Shown here in pieces: positions 24,475 through 33,287 of a stretch of 41,526 nucleotides of DNA; positions within the stretch are counted from its first letter, which is position 1; each line of letters begins with the position of its first letter. This DNA comes from Caryophanales bacterium UBA3375 (lineage in GTDB: Bacteria; Bacillota_I; Bacilli_A; UBA3375), in contig DEQD01000035.1 of assembly GCA_002359095.1 (NCBI GenBank), forward strand, positions 1-41,526, given 5' to 3'. The notes beneath the pieces are model-generated. The model worked only from the letters and a program-made list of their open reading frames with translations, was not told the DNA's origin and searched no databases. A program made the translations under genes and the position numbers.

Positions 24475-26628
24475 ATGAAAACAGTTATAGAGTTATATAA
24501 ACAAGATATTAAAACAATTTGTAAAAACTGGGCAGCAATCTTAGTAGTAGTTGCTTTATGTATTTTGCCAAGCCTATATGCTTGGTTTAACATTAAAGCA
24601 TGTTGGGATCCTTATGATCCTAGTGCAACATCAAATATTAAAGTAGCAGTAGTAAATCAAGATGAAGGTTCTACCCTTAATGGTGAAGAAATAAATTTAG
24701 GAGACCAAATTGTAGCTCAACTAAAAACTAACAAGGCACTAGGATGGCAGTTTTTAGATGAACAACAAGCTAATGAAGAGTTAGAGAATGAAAAAATCTT
24801 TGCGATGGTAACCATTCCCAAAGATTTTAGTGAAAATATATTATCAATAACCACAAATGATGTAAAACAAGGAGAAATTGATTATAAAGTTAATGAGAAG
24901 ATTAATGCCATTGCTCCTAAAATAACTATAAAGGGAGCACAAACAATTGAACAAAATGTAAGCAGTTTAATAGTTGGTACAATTACTGAAAAATTATTTA
25001 CTGTTGCCAAAGATTTAGGAATAAATTTAGAAGATTCCCTTCCTGTTTTAAATGGAGTACTAGAACAAGTAAAAGGTTTACAATCTAAATTTGGTCAATT
25101 AAATACTTTGGTAAATACAGCTGATGTTGAAGCATCAGAGATTAAAGTGTTGTTAGAAGAAATAAAACAAGATTTACCAAATATTTCTTCTACTTTAAGT
25201 AGTGCAAATGAACTAGTAGAATCAATTGATCAATTTATTACTACAGCACAATCGCAAATTGATAATATATCACCAACTATAACTCAAGATTTAGAAATTA
25301 TTGCTTCGATTGCATCTGATGTGCAAACAGATGCTCAAAATGTAATTAATGCGATTAATTCTGCAAGTGAACAAGCACCTGAACTAATTAGTAATCTAAT
25401 TACAAAAGTAGATAATTTAATTAATCTAAATAATAGCTTAATAACTTTTTTAACTGCAATTAATAATATTGCTCCAAATCAACAATTAACTGATATTATT
25501 AATAGTTTAAATGGCTATGTAGCTTCACTAAATTCGTTAAAAACTAGTTTAAATGATGCTCTAACAGCACTAAATAATGGTTATACTCCAGATACTAGTG
25601 TGTTAGATAATATCGTTAATTTATCTAGTAGTGTTAATTCAACAGCGATTAGTATTAAAAATACTTATATTACTACTATTCAACCTCAAATTAATAATAT
25701 TTTAAATCAAGCATTTAATACAGCTAGTGGTAGTTTAGGAATAATAAAATCAACTCAAAATAAATTACCAGAAATCGAAAATATTTTAAATCAAGGGATA
25801 ACTATTGCCAATCAAGGTGGTGATGTTGTTGGTTTTGTAAAACAACACTTACCAGAAATTGAATCTTTTATTGGCGATGTTGTTCAAAAAGCAGATGATA
25901 CAAAAGATTCTGGGATGTTAACTCAATTAATTACTTTAATTACACATAATGTAGAAGAACGTGCAAACTTTTTAGCTCACCCAATTGTTTTAAATGAACA
26001 ATCTATATTTAATATGAGTAATTATGGAACAGCGATGACTCCATTTTATACTGTATTATGTCTATGGGTAGGGATGACATTACTTGTTAGTATGTTAAAA
26101 GTAGATGCAGGGAAAAAATATAGTGCTAAGGTTAATTACTTTGCAAAATTACTATTGTTTTTAACAATAGCAATATTGCAATCACTAATCGCGTCAATCG
26201 GGGATTTAGCTATATTACAAATTTATTGTTCTAATCCAATATTATTTGTAGCTTCAATGGTCTTTACTGCTATATGTTTTGCAATAATAGTTTATACTCT
26301 TGTATCAGTGTTTGGAAATATTGGTAAAGTGTTATCAATTATTTTATTAGTGTTACAAGTAGCTGCAAGTGGTGGTACTTATCCTGTTGAATTAATGGGA
26401 CCTTTCTTTAAAGCAATTCATCCATTCTTACCATTTACATATGCAATTAGTATGGGACGTGAAGCAATAGGTGGAGTTGTTAGTTCAATCTTAATTAAAG
26501 ATATTGTTATATTAGTAGCTTATATAATATTAGCACTACTTATTGGTCTAATCCTAAAACCATTTATCAATAAATTAATGGAACCATTTAATGATAAATT
26601 AGAAGAAAGTGGTTTAACAGCAGAATAA
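24475..26628 (+). CDS. yhgE: YhgE/Pip-family membrane protein
   Basis: This 717-residue protein has one N-terminal membrane helix followed by the family hallmark PSLYAWFNIKACWDPYD (about 26-42) and KVAVVNQDEG. A long outward-facing helical region of about 400 residues rich in Asn, Ile, Ser and Leu follows, then about five C-terminal membrane helices (from about residue 520) of the ABC-2 permease kind. Lactococcal Pip is a phage receptor and relatives are linked to type VII secretion; the general function is unsettled. The start at 24475 is preferred over 24472 because GGAG then has proper spacing. Its place between aroF and aroB is unexpected. Confidence 0.85.
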   Translation: MKTVIELYKQDIKTICKNWAAILVVVALCILPSLYAWFNIKACWDPYDPSATSNIKVAVVNQDEGSTLNGEEINLGDQIVAQLKTNKALGWQFLDEQQANEELENEKIFAMVTIPKDFSENILSITTNDVKQGEIDYKVNEKINAIAPKITIKGAQTIEQNVSSLIVGTITEKLFTVAKDLGINLEDSLPVLNGVLEQVKGLQSKFGQLNTLVNTADVEASEIKVLLEEIKQDLPNISSTLSSANELVESIDQFITTAQSQIDNISPTITQDLEIIASIASDVQTDAQNVINAINSASEQAPELISNLITKVDNLINLNNSLITFLTAINNIAPNQQLTDIINSLNGYVASLNSLKTSLNDALTALNNGYTPDTSVLDNIVNLSSSVNSTAISIKNTYITTIQPQINNILNQAFNTASGSLGIIKSTQNKLPEIENILNQGITIANQGGDVVGFVKQHLPEIESFIGDVVQKADDTKDSGMLTQLITLITHNVEERANFLAHPIVLNEQSIFNMSNYGTAMTPFYTVLCLWVGMTLLVSMLKVDAGKKYSAKVNYFAKLLLFLTIAILQSLIASIGDLAILQIYCSNPILFVASMVFTAICFAIIVYTLVSVFGNIGKVLSIILLVLQVAASGGTYPVELMGPFFKAIHPFLPFTYAISMGREAIGGVVSSILIKDIVILVAYIILALLIGLILKPFINKLMEPFNDKLEESGLTAE

Positions 26629-26635
26629 GGATGCT

Positions 26636-27544
26636 ATGGAAATAGTTAATATTTTAAATCAATATAATGTATATATTAAGGAAAATATAATTGATGATGT
26701 AATAAGACAATTAGATGATAATTGTCTAATTATTAAAGATAGTAACATTAATCTTAATGTTACTTCTTTTGATATTAACGTAACTGAAGCTAATAAAAAT
26801 TTAGATACAGTTAATAAATTGTATGATTATTATTTAGAAAATAATGTTAATCGTAAAAGTACAACAATTATTGCTATTGGTGGTGGATGTTTACTTGACA
26901 TTGTTGGTTATAGTTGTGCTACATTTATGCGAGGTATTAGGGTAGTTTATATTCCAACAACACTACTTGCTATGGTTGATGCGTGTGTTGGTGGAAAAAC
27001 TGCAATAAACTATAAAGGTTATAAAAACTACATAGGTAGTTTTTATCAACCTGAGTGTGTAGTAATAGATCAAAATTTTTTAGATACACTACCTATTAGA
27101 GAATTTAATTCTGGTATGGCAGAAGTAATCAAGTATGGTTGTATTTATGATAAAACATTACTTGATTACTTACTAAATGATGAAGTAGATATTAACTATA
27201 TTATTAAAAGAAGTTTAGAGATAAAAAATCATTTTATAAGTAAAGATGTGTATGATAAAGGTTTACGTCAAGCTCTAAACTTTGGTCATACATATGGTCA
27301 TGCAATAGAAAGTTATTATGATTTTAAAAAATATACACATGGTGAAGCAATAAGTATTGGAATGAATTTAAAATGTAGTGATCCTCTACTTAAAGAAGTG
27401 TGTAAAAAATACGATTTACCTATCTACTTAGAAGAAGATATTGATTTAGATAAATACTTATTAAAAGATAAAAAGAATGATGGTCAGATTAATTTTATTA
27501 AACTAAAAAGTTTAGGAGAGGTAGATGAAACTAGACTTAAATAA
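26636..27544 (+). CDS. aroB: 3-dehydroquinate synthase (short form)
   Basis: AroB cyclises DAHP to 3-dehydroquinate using NAD+ and a divalent metal. IGGGCLLDIVGY (NAD loop), YIPTTLLAMVDACVGGKTAIN, GMAEVIKYG (metal Glu), FGHTYGHAIE and THGEAISIGM (metal His) are all present. At 302 residues it is about 50 shorter than the typical 345-365, losing part of the N-terminal domain and the C-terminal tail, while catalytic residues remain. It overlaps aroA by 20 bases. Confidence 0.92.
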   Translation: MEIVNILNQYNVYIKENIIDDVIRQLDDNCLIIKDSNINLNVTSFDINVTEANKNLDTVNKLYDYYLENNVNRKSTTIIAIGGGCLLDIVGYSCATFMRGIRVVYIPTTLLAMVDACVGGKTAINYKGYKNYIGSFYQPECVVIDQNFLDTLPIREFNSGMAEVIKYGCIYDKTLLDYLLNDEVDINYIIKRSLEIKNHFISKDVYDKGLRQALNFGHTYGHAIESYYDFKKYTHGEAISIGMNLKCSDPLLKEVCKKYDLPIYLEEDIDLDKYLLKDKKNDGQINFIKLKSLGEVDETRLK

Positions 27545-28673
27545 TATAAGTGTTGATTGTAATTATTCAAAGTCGATAATGCATCGTATTTTGTTTTGTG
27601 CACTTTTGTCAAAATCAGTTACAACAATTAATAATGTATCTTTTAGTGATGATGTAAAAACTACAATAGAAGTTCTTAAAAATTGTAATTGTAAAATTAC
27701 TTATAATGATAATCAGATTGTTGTTGATAGTAGAGAAGTTAAATTGATTAACAATCAATTTGACTTCAATCAATCAGGTACTACGTTGCGTTTTAGTATA
27801 CCAGTAATTATTTATCTATTTGGTGAAATTAAATATAGTGGGGAAGAAGTATTAATGACTAGACCACTAGATATTTATGAGCGAATATTTGATGCCAAAA
27901 TAGAGGGTAAAAATGGTATAATAAAAGGCGGTTATGTATTAGATGAGTACATAATTGAGGATAATAAATCCTCTCAATGTATAAGTGGTTTATTATTTGT
28001 TTTACCACTTCTTGGATTTGATACAAAAATCGTGATTAAAGATAAAGTTTCTTATAATTATATATTAATGACGATTAATGTATTAAAAACATTTGGCATC
28101 AACATTATAGTTGAAAATAATATTATCTATATAAAAGGTAATCAAGAATATAAGCAAAACATAGAGATTGATAATGAGGTAGATGAAAGTAGTCTTAGCT
28201 ACTTAAGAGCTCTTAATTTTGTTGGTTGTAATATTAAATATAAAGAAAATATTGAAACATTACAACCAGATCATTGTTTAGTAGATATACTAAAAAATCA
28301 ACCGCAAGTTATAGATTGTAACAATTGTCCGGATTTAGTACCGACATTAGTATTTGTGTGCAATTATTTTGATAAGCCAACGACATTGGTTGGAATAGAT
28401 AGATTGAAATATAAAGAATCTAATCGCCTAGAAGCGATAATTAATGTGGGTGAAAAATTAGGACTTAATTTAAAATATAAAAATGATAGTTTAGTGATTA
28501 CTCCAAATAATAATTTAAAAGCTTGTAGTGTTAGTAGTTATAATGATCATCGGATTGCATTGATGGAAATATTATTTTCAACCAAAGTTAATGTTGATAT
28601 TGATAATATAGAGGTCATTGATAAGTCTTATCCTGAGTTCTTAGCAGTGATTAAAAGACAAGGAGATTTATGA
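27525..28673 (+). CDS. aroA: 3-phosphoshikimate 1-carboxyvinyltransferase (divergent EPSP synthase)
   Basis: AroA joins PEP to shikimate 3-phosphate. The 382-residue protein is divergent and shorter than usual (~430), yet it keeps SKSIMHR at the N-terminus, SGTTLR, TRPL, SSQCISGLL, a catalytic Asp in CPDLVPT, KESNR (usually KESDR), NDHRIALM and a C-terminal KSYPEF lysine. These correspond to the known substrate and catalytic positions. It ends with TGA overlapping the next ATG (ATGA). Confidence 0.9.
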   Translation: MKLDLNNISVDCNYSKSIMHRILFCALLSKSVTTINNVSFSDDVKTTIEVLKNCNCKITYNDNQIVVDSREVKLINNQFDFNQSGTTLRFSIPVIIYLFGEIKYSGEEVLMTRPLDIYERIFDAKIEGKNGIIKGGYVLDEYIIEDNKSSQCISGLLFVLPLLGFDTKIVIKDKVSYNYILMTINVLKTFGINIIVENNIIYIKGNQEYKQNIEIDNEVDESSLSYLRALNFVGCNIKYKENIETLQPDHCLVDILKNQPQVIDCNNCPDLVPTLVFVCNYFDKPTTLVGIDRLKYKESNRLEAIINVGEKLGLNLKYKNDSLVITPNNNLKACSVSSYNDHRIALMEILFSTKVNVDIDNIEVIDKSYPEFLAVIKRQGDL

Positions 28674-29623
28674 GAAAATTCTTAAGTGGAGTGCCGATTC
28701 CAATGGCTGGTGTTGCTTTAGGGTTTACGGTACTAGGAAACTTATTAAATGATTATTCAACTTATCTACGAACAGCATGTGGATGTATTGCTGGAGCAAT
28801 AATCATTTTAGTATTAATGAAATTTATATTTTGTTTTAAACAAGTACGAGAAGATTTTAAAAATCCAATCATTGTTAGTGTAAGTGCAACTATTTATATG
28901 GCATTTATGCAACTTGCTGTTTACTTAAATGGTTTAACATTTATACCAAACATTTACATGATTAGTAAAACGTTATGGTTTATAGGTGTTATTATGCACT
29001 GTATAGTCATAGTATATTTTACTTATAAACTAATAGCTGAATTAAAATTACACCATGTATATCCAACCTACTTTGTAACATATGTAGGAATTGTTGTAGC
29101 TAGTGTTACAGCACCAACATTTGGAGAACAACAATTAGGTAATTATATTTTCTGGTTTGGTTTATGTGCTTATATTGCTGTATTTTTATTAGTTAGTTAT
29201 CGTTACTTGCGTCATGAAGTAGAAGAAGCTTCAAAACCTTTATTTGCCATTTATACAGCACCAATGTCATTATCTATTGTTGGTTATTTAACAATTTCAA
29301 GTAATCCAGATCCAATGTTTATGTTAACGATGGAAGTACTTGCTCAAATTTTATATATTGTAGTATTATTCCAAATACCTAAAATTATCAAATTACCTTT
29401 CTATCCATCATATGCAGCACTAACTTTCCCTATGTGTATTACACCGTTTGCATTGTTAAAAACAATTTCGTTTTTTGAACAAAACTTTTCAGCAAACGTA
29501 TCGGGAATTGTAGCTTTAATTTATGTAATGGAATTAACAATTGCAATTTTAATAGTTGGTTATGTATTTAATCATTATCTTAAATTCTTATTTAACAACT
29601 TTAAAAAATCAATGAAAAAATAA
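28670..29623 (+). CDS. TDT-family transporter (TehA/SLAC1-like)
   Basis: This 317-residue protein has about ten membrane helices and the layout of the tellurite-resistance/dicarboxylate transporter family, opening with PIPMAGVALGFTVLGNLL, the usual N-terminal helix. Family members are anion channels or exporters, and the substrate cannot be told. It overlaps aroA by 4 bases and is the last gene before a strong terminator. A link to aromatic-acid metabolism is not supported beyond co-transcription. Confidence 0.78.
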   Translation: MRKFLSGVPIPMAGVALGFTVLGNLLNDYSTYLRTACGCIAGAIIILVLMKFIFCFKQVREDFKNPIIVSVSATIYMAFMQLAVYLNGLTFIPNIYMISKTLWFIGVIMHCIVIVYFTYKLIAELKLHHVYPTYFVTYVGIVVASVTAPTFGEQQLGNYIFWFGLCAYIAVFLLVSYRYLRHEVEEASKPLFAIYTAPMSLSIVGYLTISSNPDPMFMLTMEVLAQILYIVVLFQIPKIIKLPFYPSYAALTFPMCITPFALLKTISFFEQNFSANVSGIVALIYVMELTIAILIVGYVFNHYLKFLFNNFKKSMKK

Positions 29624-29630
29624 TAAAAAT

Positions 29631-29656
29631 AAGTCCGATTTTAATCGGACTTTTTT
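29631..29656. terminator. bidirectional Rho-independent terminator
   Basis: The stem AAGTCCGAT (29631-29639) pairs with ATCGGACTT (29644-29652), followed by a T-run on the plus strand and preceded by an A-rich run that gives a U-tract on the minus strand. It can end both the long plus-strand operon and the opposing tRNA-His transcript. Confidence 0.88.
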
Positions 29657-29670
29657 AATTTTAAAAAAAA

Positions 29671-29747
29671 TGGGGCGTTTGACGGGGTTCGAACCCGCGC
29701 ATGCCGGAACCACAATCCGGAGTGTTAACCACTTCACCACAAACGCC
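29671..29747 (-). tRNA. tRNA-His (GTG anticodon)
   Basis: Read on the minus strand, the gene starts at 29747 with the extra G(-1) typical of tRNA-His, has a 7-bp acceptor stem GCGTTTG/CAAACGC, an anticodon stem CCGGA/TCCGG with loop TTGTGGT (anticodon GTG), and a T-arm with GGTTCGAACCC. The discriminator C73 opposite G(-1) and an encoded CCA (29671-29673) are present. It is a single isolated tRNA gene pointing against its neighbours. Confidence 0.97.
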
Positions 29748-29765
29748 GTATATAACAACATTATT

Positions 29766-29795
29766 ATTATATCATAAAGATTTTTTTATTGTCAT
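29766..29795 (-). promoter_or_regulatory. promoter of tRNA-His
   Basis: On the minus strand, ATGACA (29790-29795) as -35 and TATAAT (29766-29771) as -10 are separated by 18 bases, with TGA just before the -10. The start would be near 29759, about 12 bases before the mature tRNA end. Confidence 0.65.
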
Positions 29796-29810
29796 AATAT
29801 ATGAAATATT

Positions 29811-29829
29811 TGCTATATTGTGCTAAAAT
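29811..29829 (+). promoter_or_regulatory. candidate promoter of the amino-acid permease
   Basis: Two overlapping extended -10 candidates occur: TG-C-TATATT (29811-29819), with TTGTCA at 29789-29794 as a possible -35 at 19 bases, and TG-C-TAAAAT (29821-29829). They lie on the opposite strand to the tRNA-His promoter, whose elements they partly overlap, so the two units are divergent. Confidence 0.45.
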
Positions 29830-29850
29830 AAAGCATATTGAAAGGATTAT

Positions 29851-31209
29851 ATGGAAAAAAAGATTACTAGAATGCAAGCATTTATGACAGCAGTCGGAAT
29901 TATGATTGGTGTTGGTATCTACTTTAAAGCTGATGATATTTTATTGAAAACAAATGGTAATTTTGCCCTATCAATGTTAATTTGGGCAATTATTTGTATT
30001 GGTTTTGTTCTTTCAGGAATTGCAGCCACAGCTATTGCTCAACATGCAAATCCTGAAGGGGGACTAGTAGGATACTATGAACAATTCTTTAGTAAAAAGC
30101 TAGGATTTGTTGTTGGATGGTTTCAACTATGTGTGTATACTCCAGTAATGATATCAGTACTAGCAAGTGTTGTTATTAACTATTTTTCAACAATAATTGG
30201 AATTAACCCAACTCAAGAAGTTAAATTATTTATGGGGATTGGATTAATTTTAATCGTTACTTTTTGGAATTACTTATCTACAAAATTAGCTACTCTAATT
30301 TCGGTTAGTGCAACATCACTAAAAGTAATTCCATTAATTCTTATATCAATCTATGGGTTATTCTTTGGAAATTATGAGTCTATTAATTTAGCAACAAGTA
30401 GTCAACATGCGATAACAACGACAACGATGTTAGCACCGTTTATTGCTATTGCTTTTATGTTTGATGGATGGATTAATGTATCAAGTTTAGCAGTAGATAT
30501 GAAAAATCCTAAAAAAGATTTACCGATTGTGTATACTGCTAGTATTATTGCTGTTTGTATTGTTTATGTAGTTTACTTTGTTGGTGTTAACTTGTTATTA
30601 CCTACAGAGCAAATTATGAATTTAGGTAATGATTATCTATTTACAATCTTTAATCAAATGTTTGGAGTAGGAGCAGCCAAGTTTGTATTAGTGTTTGTGG
30701 TAGTATCAGGTATTGGTACTCTTAATGCGATCTTTATGTCAGGAAATAGATATATTGAGAAATTAGCAGATGATAACTTAATGTTTTGCTCTAATTTCTT
30801 TAAAAAAAGAACAAAACAAGATACTCCATTTAATGCAAGTATCTTAACCGTTGTCTTTACTATTATCACTTTTGTTATTTTATACTTACAATCGACTAGA
30901 TTTAGTATTAATGGTTATGAAGTATTTAATGGTATTTTATTAGAAGATGCTGTTGTAGCAATTTCTTCTACAATTACTGGTTTAGTTTTTTTAATCAACT
31001 TTAAGTTATATAAACAAGGTAAATTAAAAATGGGTAAAGGTATTATTATTCCAGCTATTGCTTTGATTTTCCATTTATTAATTCTTTTTAGTTTTTTAAT
31101 TTGTTCGGAAAACATTATTAATAGTGTCGGAAGTATTATATTAATCGGATTAATTATCTTAGTAGGATTGTTCATTAATCGTAAAGAATTAAAGAAATTT
31201 AGTAAATAA
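29851..31209 (+). CDS. APC-superfamily amino-acid permease
   Basis: This 452-residue protein has about 12 membrane helices. Helix 1 contains AVGIMIGVGIYFKADDIL, the unwound glycine motif that binds the amino-acid backbone in APC transporters. FMFDGWINVSSLAVDMKNPKKDLP is the conserved helix-6 and following loop of the LAT-type branch. The substrate cannot be told. It is monocistronic, with a promoter upstream and a terminator at 31214-31244. Confidence 0.85.
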   Translation: MEKKITRMQAFMTAVGIMIGVGIYFKADDILLKTNGNFALSMLIWAIICIGFVLSGIAATAIAQHANPEGGLVGYYEQFFSKKLGFVVGWFQLCVYTPVMISVLASVVINYFSTIIGINPTQEVKLFMGIGLILIVTFWNYLSTKLATLISVSATSLKVIPLILISIYGLFFGNYESINLATSSQHAITTTTMLAPFIAIAFMFDGWINVSSLAVDMKNPKKDLPIVYTASIIAVCIVYVVYFVGVNLLLPTEQIMNLGNDYLFTIFNQMFGVGAAKFVLVFVVVSGIGTLNAIFMSGNRYIEKLADDNLMFCSNFFKKRTKQDTPFNASILTVVFTIITFVILYLQSTRFSINGYEVFNGILLEDAVVAISSTITGLVFLINFKLYKQGKLKMGKGIIIPAIALIFHLLILFSFLICSENIINSVGSIILIGLIILVGLFINRKELKKFSK

Positions 31210-31213
31210 TTAT

Positions 31214-31244
31214 AAGGCAATCGTTAAGATTGCCTTTATTTTTT
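31214..31244 (+). terminator. Rho-independent terminator after the permease
   Basis: The stem AAGGCAATC (31214-31222) pairs with GATTGCCTT (31228-31236), loop GTTAA, followed by a T-rich tail. Confidence 0.88.
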
Positions 31245-31282
31245 GACTAAATGTAGAAAAAACAACAAAATTAAATATTATG

Positions 31283-31291
31283 TGCTATAAT
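31283..31291 (+). promoter_or_regulatory. extended -10 promoter of the PTS gene
   Basis: TG-C-TATAAT with the hexamer at 31286-31291. The transcription start would fall near 31298, inside the palindromic operator that begins at 31295. Confidence 0.65.
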
Positions 31292-31294
31292 ATT

Positions 31295-31312
31295 TATGAA
31301 ATCGTTTTCATA
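31295..31312 (+). promoter_or_regulatory. cre-like catabolite operator
   Basis: TATGAAA and TTTCATA form a perfect 7-base inverted repeat around TCGT. The core TGAAATCGTTTTCA (31297-31310) matches the cre consensus TGWNANCGNTNWCA for CcpA and other LacI-family repressors. Its position just after the -10 box suggests repression by blocking initiation. Whether CcpA or a local LacI-type protein binds cannot be told. Confidence 0.7.
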
Positions 31313-31328
31313 GATAGAAAGGACATGC

Positions 31329-33200
31329 ATGAAAGGTTTAAAATCGTTTTTCTCTAAAGCTGGACAAGCATTTATGCTACCAATAGCATTATTACCAGCA
31401 GCAGGGATGTTACTTGGTATTGGAGATTCGTTTACTAATGAAACATTTTTAGAACAATACCCTAATTTAATTTTCCTTCAACAAGGTAACTTAGGATACA
31501 ACATCTTAAAAGTTATGTCTGTTGCAGGAAATATAATTTTTGCTAACTTACCATTGTTATTTGCAGTTGGGTTAGCGATTGGTTTTGCAAGAAAGGAAAA
31601 AGGTGCAGCAGCTCTATCTGCAATTATTGGTTACTTTGTAATGTTAGTAGTAGCAGCAGAAGTGTTAAGAATGCTAAATTATGATCCTAATATCTTTAAT
31701 TTAGGGTTCTTAGATTCAGGACTTCAAGCTCAAACTAATGATTATATATCAGCACTAATTAATTCTACTTATGGAATTGAAGGTGGAATGATTCCAATTG
31801 AAACAGTAATGAATATTCAATCGGCTAGTGATGCAGCTAGTGTTGGAATGATTGATGTTATGAGTATTGATGGAACTCAATTTATTCAAAGTGTTGATGG
31901 TGGTATGTTATATGAAACATTACAAGAGATGCCTCTTGTAGATGGTCAAATTACATTATTACATCAACCAGGAGCGTTAACTAATACGCTAAATATTGAT
32001 AATACATTAAGTATGGGGGTATTTGGTGCAATTCTATCAGGGTTAGTTACAGTGTATCTTCATAATAAATTTATTGATACTGAATTACCTTCAGTATTAG
32101 GTTTCTTTGGAGGACCTCGTTTAATTCCGATTTTAGCAGCTCTTGCTGGAATCCTATTAGGTTCAATTTGTGCCTTTGTATGGCCATTAATTGGAACTGG
32201 TCTTAGTATGTTAGGTGAGTTTATCTCAGGTCTTGGTCCTACTGGTTCATTATTATTTGGTTTAATTGAACGAAGTTTAATTCCATTTGGATTACACCAT
32301 GTATTCTATACTCCGCTGTGGCAAACAGCTGTTGGTGGTAGTGCAGAAATTTCCATTAATGGAGTAGAAGAAATATTCTACGGAACACAAAATATGTTCT
32401 TTGGGTACTTAGAGGCTGGTGATTTAGAAAACTATACTTCAACTAACTTTATGAGTGGTAAATATCCATTTATGATTTTTGGATTACCAGGAGCAGCACT
32501 AGCTATGTATAGTGTGGCAAAAGATAAAAACAAAAAAGTAGTTGGAGGAATGTTATTATCTGTAGCAATTACTTCAATGCTTACAGGTATTACAGAACCA
32601 TTAGAATTTACATTCTTATTCTTAGCTCCAATTTTATATTATGGAGTACACGTACCTCTAGCAGGTTTATCATTTATGTTAATGGACCTACTAGGTGTTA
32701 AGATTGGGATGACATTTAGTGGAGGTTTAATTGACTATACTATGTTTGGTATTATTCCTCAAGTTACAGGTCAAGATGTACATGCTTGGAATGTAATTTT
32801 AGTAGGTATCCCTTACTTCTTTATTTACTTCTTATTATTTAGATTCTTAATCATAAAATTAGATGTTAAAACTCCGGGTAGAGGTGATGATTTAACACTA
32901 AAAACTAAAGCAGATTTTAAAGCACAACAAGAAGGTAAAAGTGAGAGTGGATTAACTGCTCAACAAGAAGGTATTGTGGAAGCTTTAGGTGGTGCTGATA
33001 ACATTAAAGATTTAGATGCTTGTATTACACGTTTACGTGTAACAGTAAATGATGCTAGTAAAGTAAAAGATAATGATTATTGGGTAAATAACTTAGATGC
33101 TAAAGGATTAGTAGTACAAGGAAATGGTATCCAAGCAATATATGGGGCAGATGCTAAGAAACATAAATCAGCTATAGCTCAAGCTCTAGGTTTAGATTAA
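31329..33200 (+). CDS. PTS glucose/N-acetylglucosamine-type permease, IICB
   Basis: This 623-residue permease imports and phosphorylates a hexose. The IIC domain begins with FMLPIALLPAAGMLLGIG and contains LGFFGGPRLIPI, FGLPGAALAMY and GITEPLEFTFLF. The IIB domain at the C-terminus has phosphocysteine Cys565 in DACITRLRV. No IIA domain is fused, so a separate IIA is needed. Between about residues 115 and 222 there is an extra polar stretch that common PtsG proteins lack, probably an extracytoplasmic loop. The start at 31329 follows AAAGGA. Sugar specificity is uncertain. Confidence 0.88.
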   Translation: MKGLKSFFSKAGQAFMLPIALLPAAGMLLGIGDSFTNETFLEQYPNLIFLQQGNLGYNILKVMSVAGNIIFANLPLLFAVGLAIGFARKEKGAAALSAIIGYFVMLVVAAEVLRMLNYDPNIFNLGFLDSGLQAQTNDYISALINSTYGIEGGMIPIETVMNIQSASDAASVGMIDVMSIDGTQFIQSVDGGMLYETLQEMPLVDGQITLLHQPGALTNTLNIDNTLSMGVFGAILSGLVTVYLHNKFIDTELPSVLGFFGGPRLIPILAALAGILLGSICAFVWPLIGTGLSMLGEFISGLGPTGSLLFGLIERSLIPFGLHHVFYTPLWQTAVGGSAEISINGVEEIFYGTQNMFFGYLEAGDLENYTSTNFMSGKYPFMIFGLPGAALAMYSVAKDKNKKVVGGMLLSVAITSMLTGITEPLEFTFLFLAPILYYGVHVPLAGLSFMLMDLLGVKIGMTFSGGLIDYTMFGIIPQVTGQDVHAWNVILVGIPYFFIYFLLFRFLIIKLDVKTPGRGDDLTLKTKADFKAQQEGKSESGLTAQQEGIVEALGGADNIKDLDACITRLRVTVNDASKVKDNDYWVNNLDAKGLVVQGNGIQAIYGADAKKHKSAIAQALGLD

Positions 33201-33205
33201 TAATT

Positions 33206-33241
33206 AAAAGTTCTTAGAAGTGATTTCTAAGAACTTTTTTT
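33206..33241 (+). terminator. Rho-independent terminator after the PTS gene
   Basis: A long perfect stem: AAAAGTTCTTAGAA (33206-33219) pairs with TTCTAAGAACTTTT, with a short GTGAT loop, followed by a T-run through 33241. Confidence 0.92.
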
Positions 33242-33262
33242 ATTATTAAACTAGATATAAAA

Positions 33263-33271
33263 TGCTATAAT
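33263..33271 (+). promoter_or_regulatory. extended -10 promoter of the fem gene
   Basis: TG-C-TATAAT with the hexamer at 33266-33271. The gene starts at 33288, only 17 bases on, so the leader is very short and the ribosome site (TAGG) is weak. Confidence 0.6.
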
Positions 33272-33287
33272 TATATTAGGTTTAATT

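Noticed and set aside
30654..31220. Two minus-strand open frames of 71 and 101 codons
   Set aside because: They are antisense to the amino-acid permease; their hydrophobic Ile/Leu/Asn-rich content mirrors the membrane protein on the plus strand.
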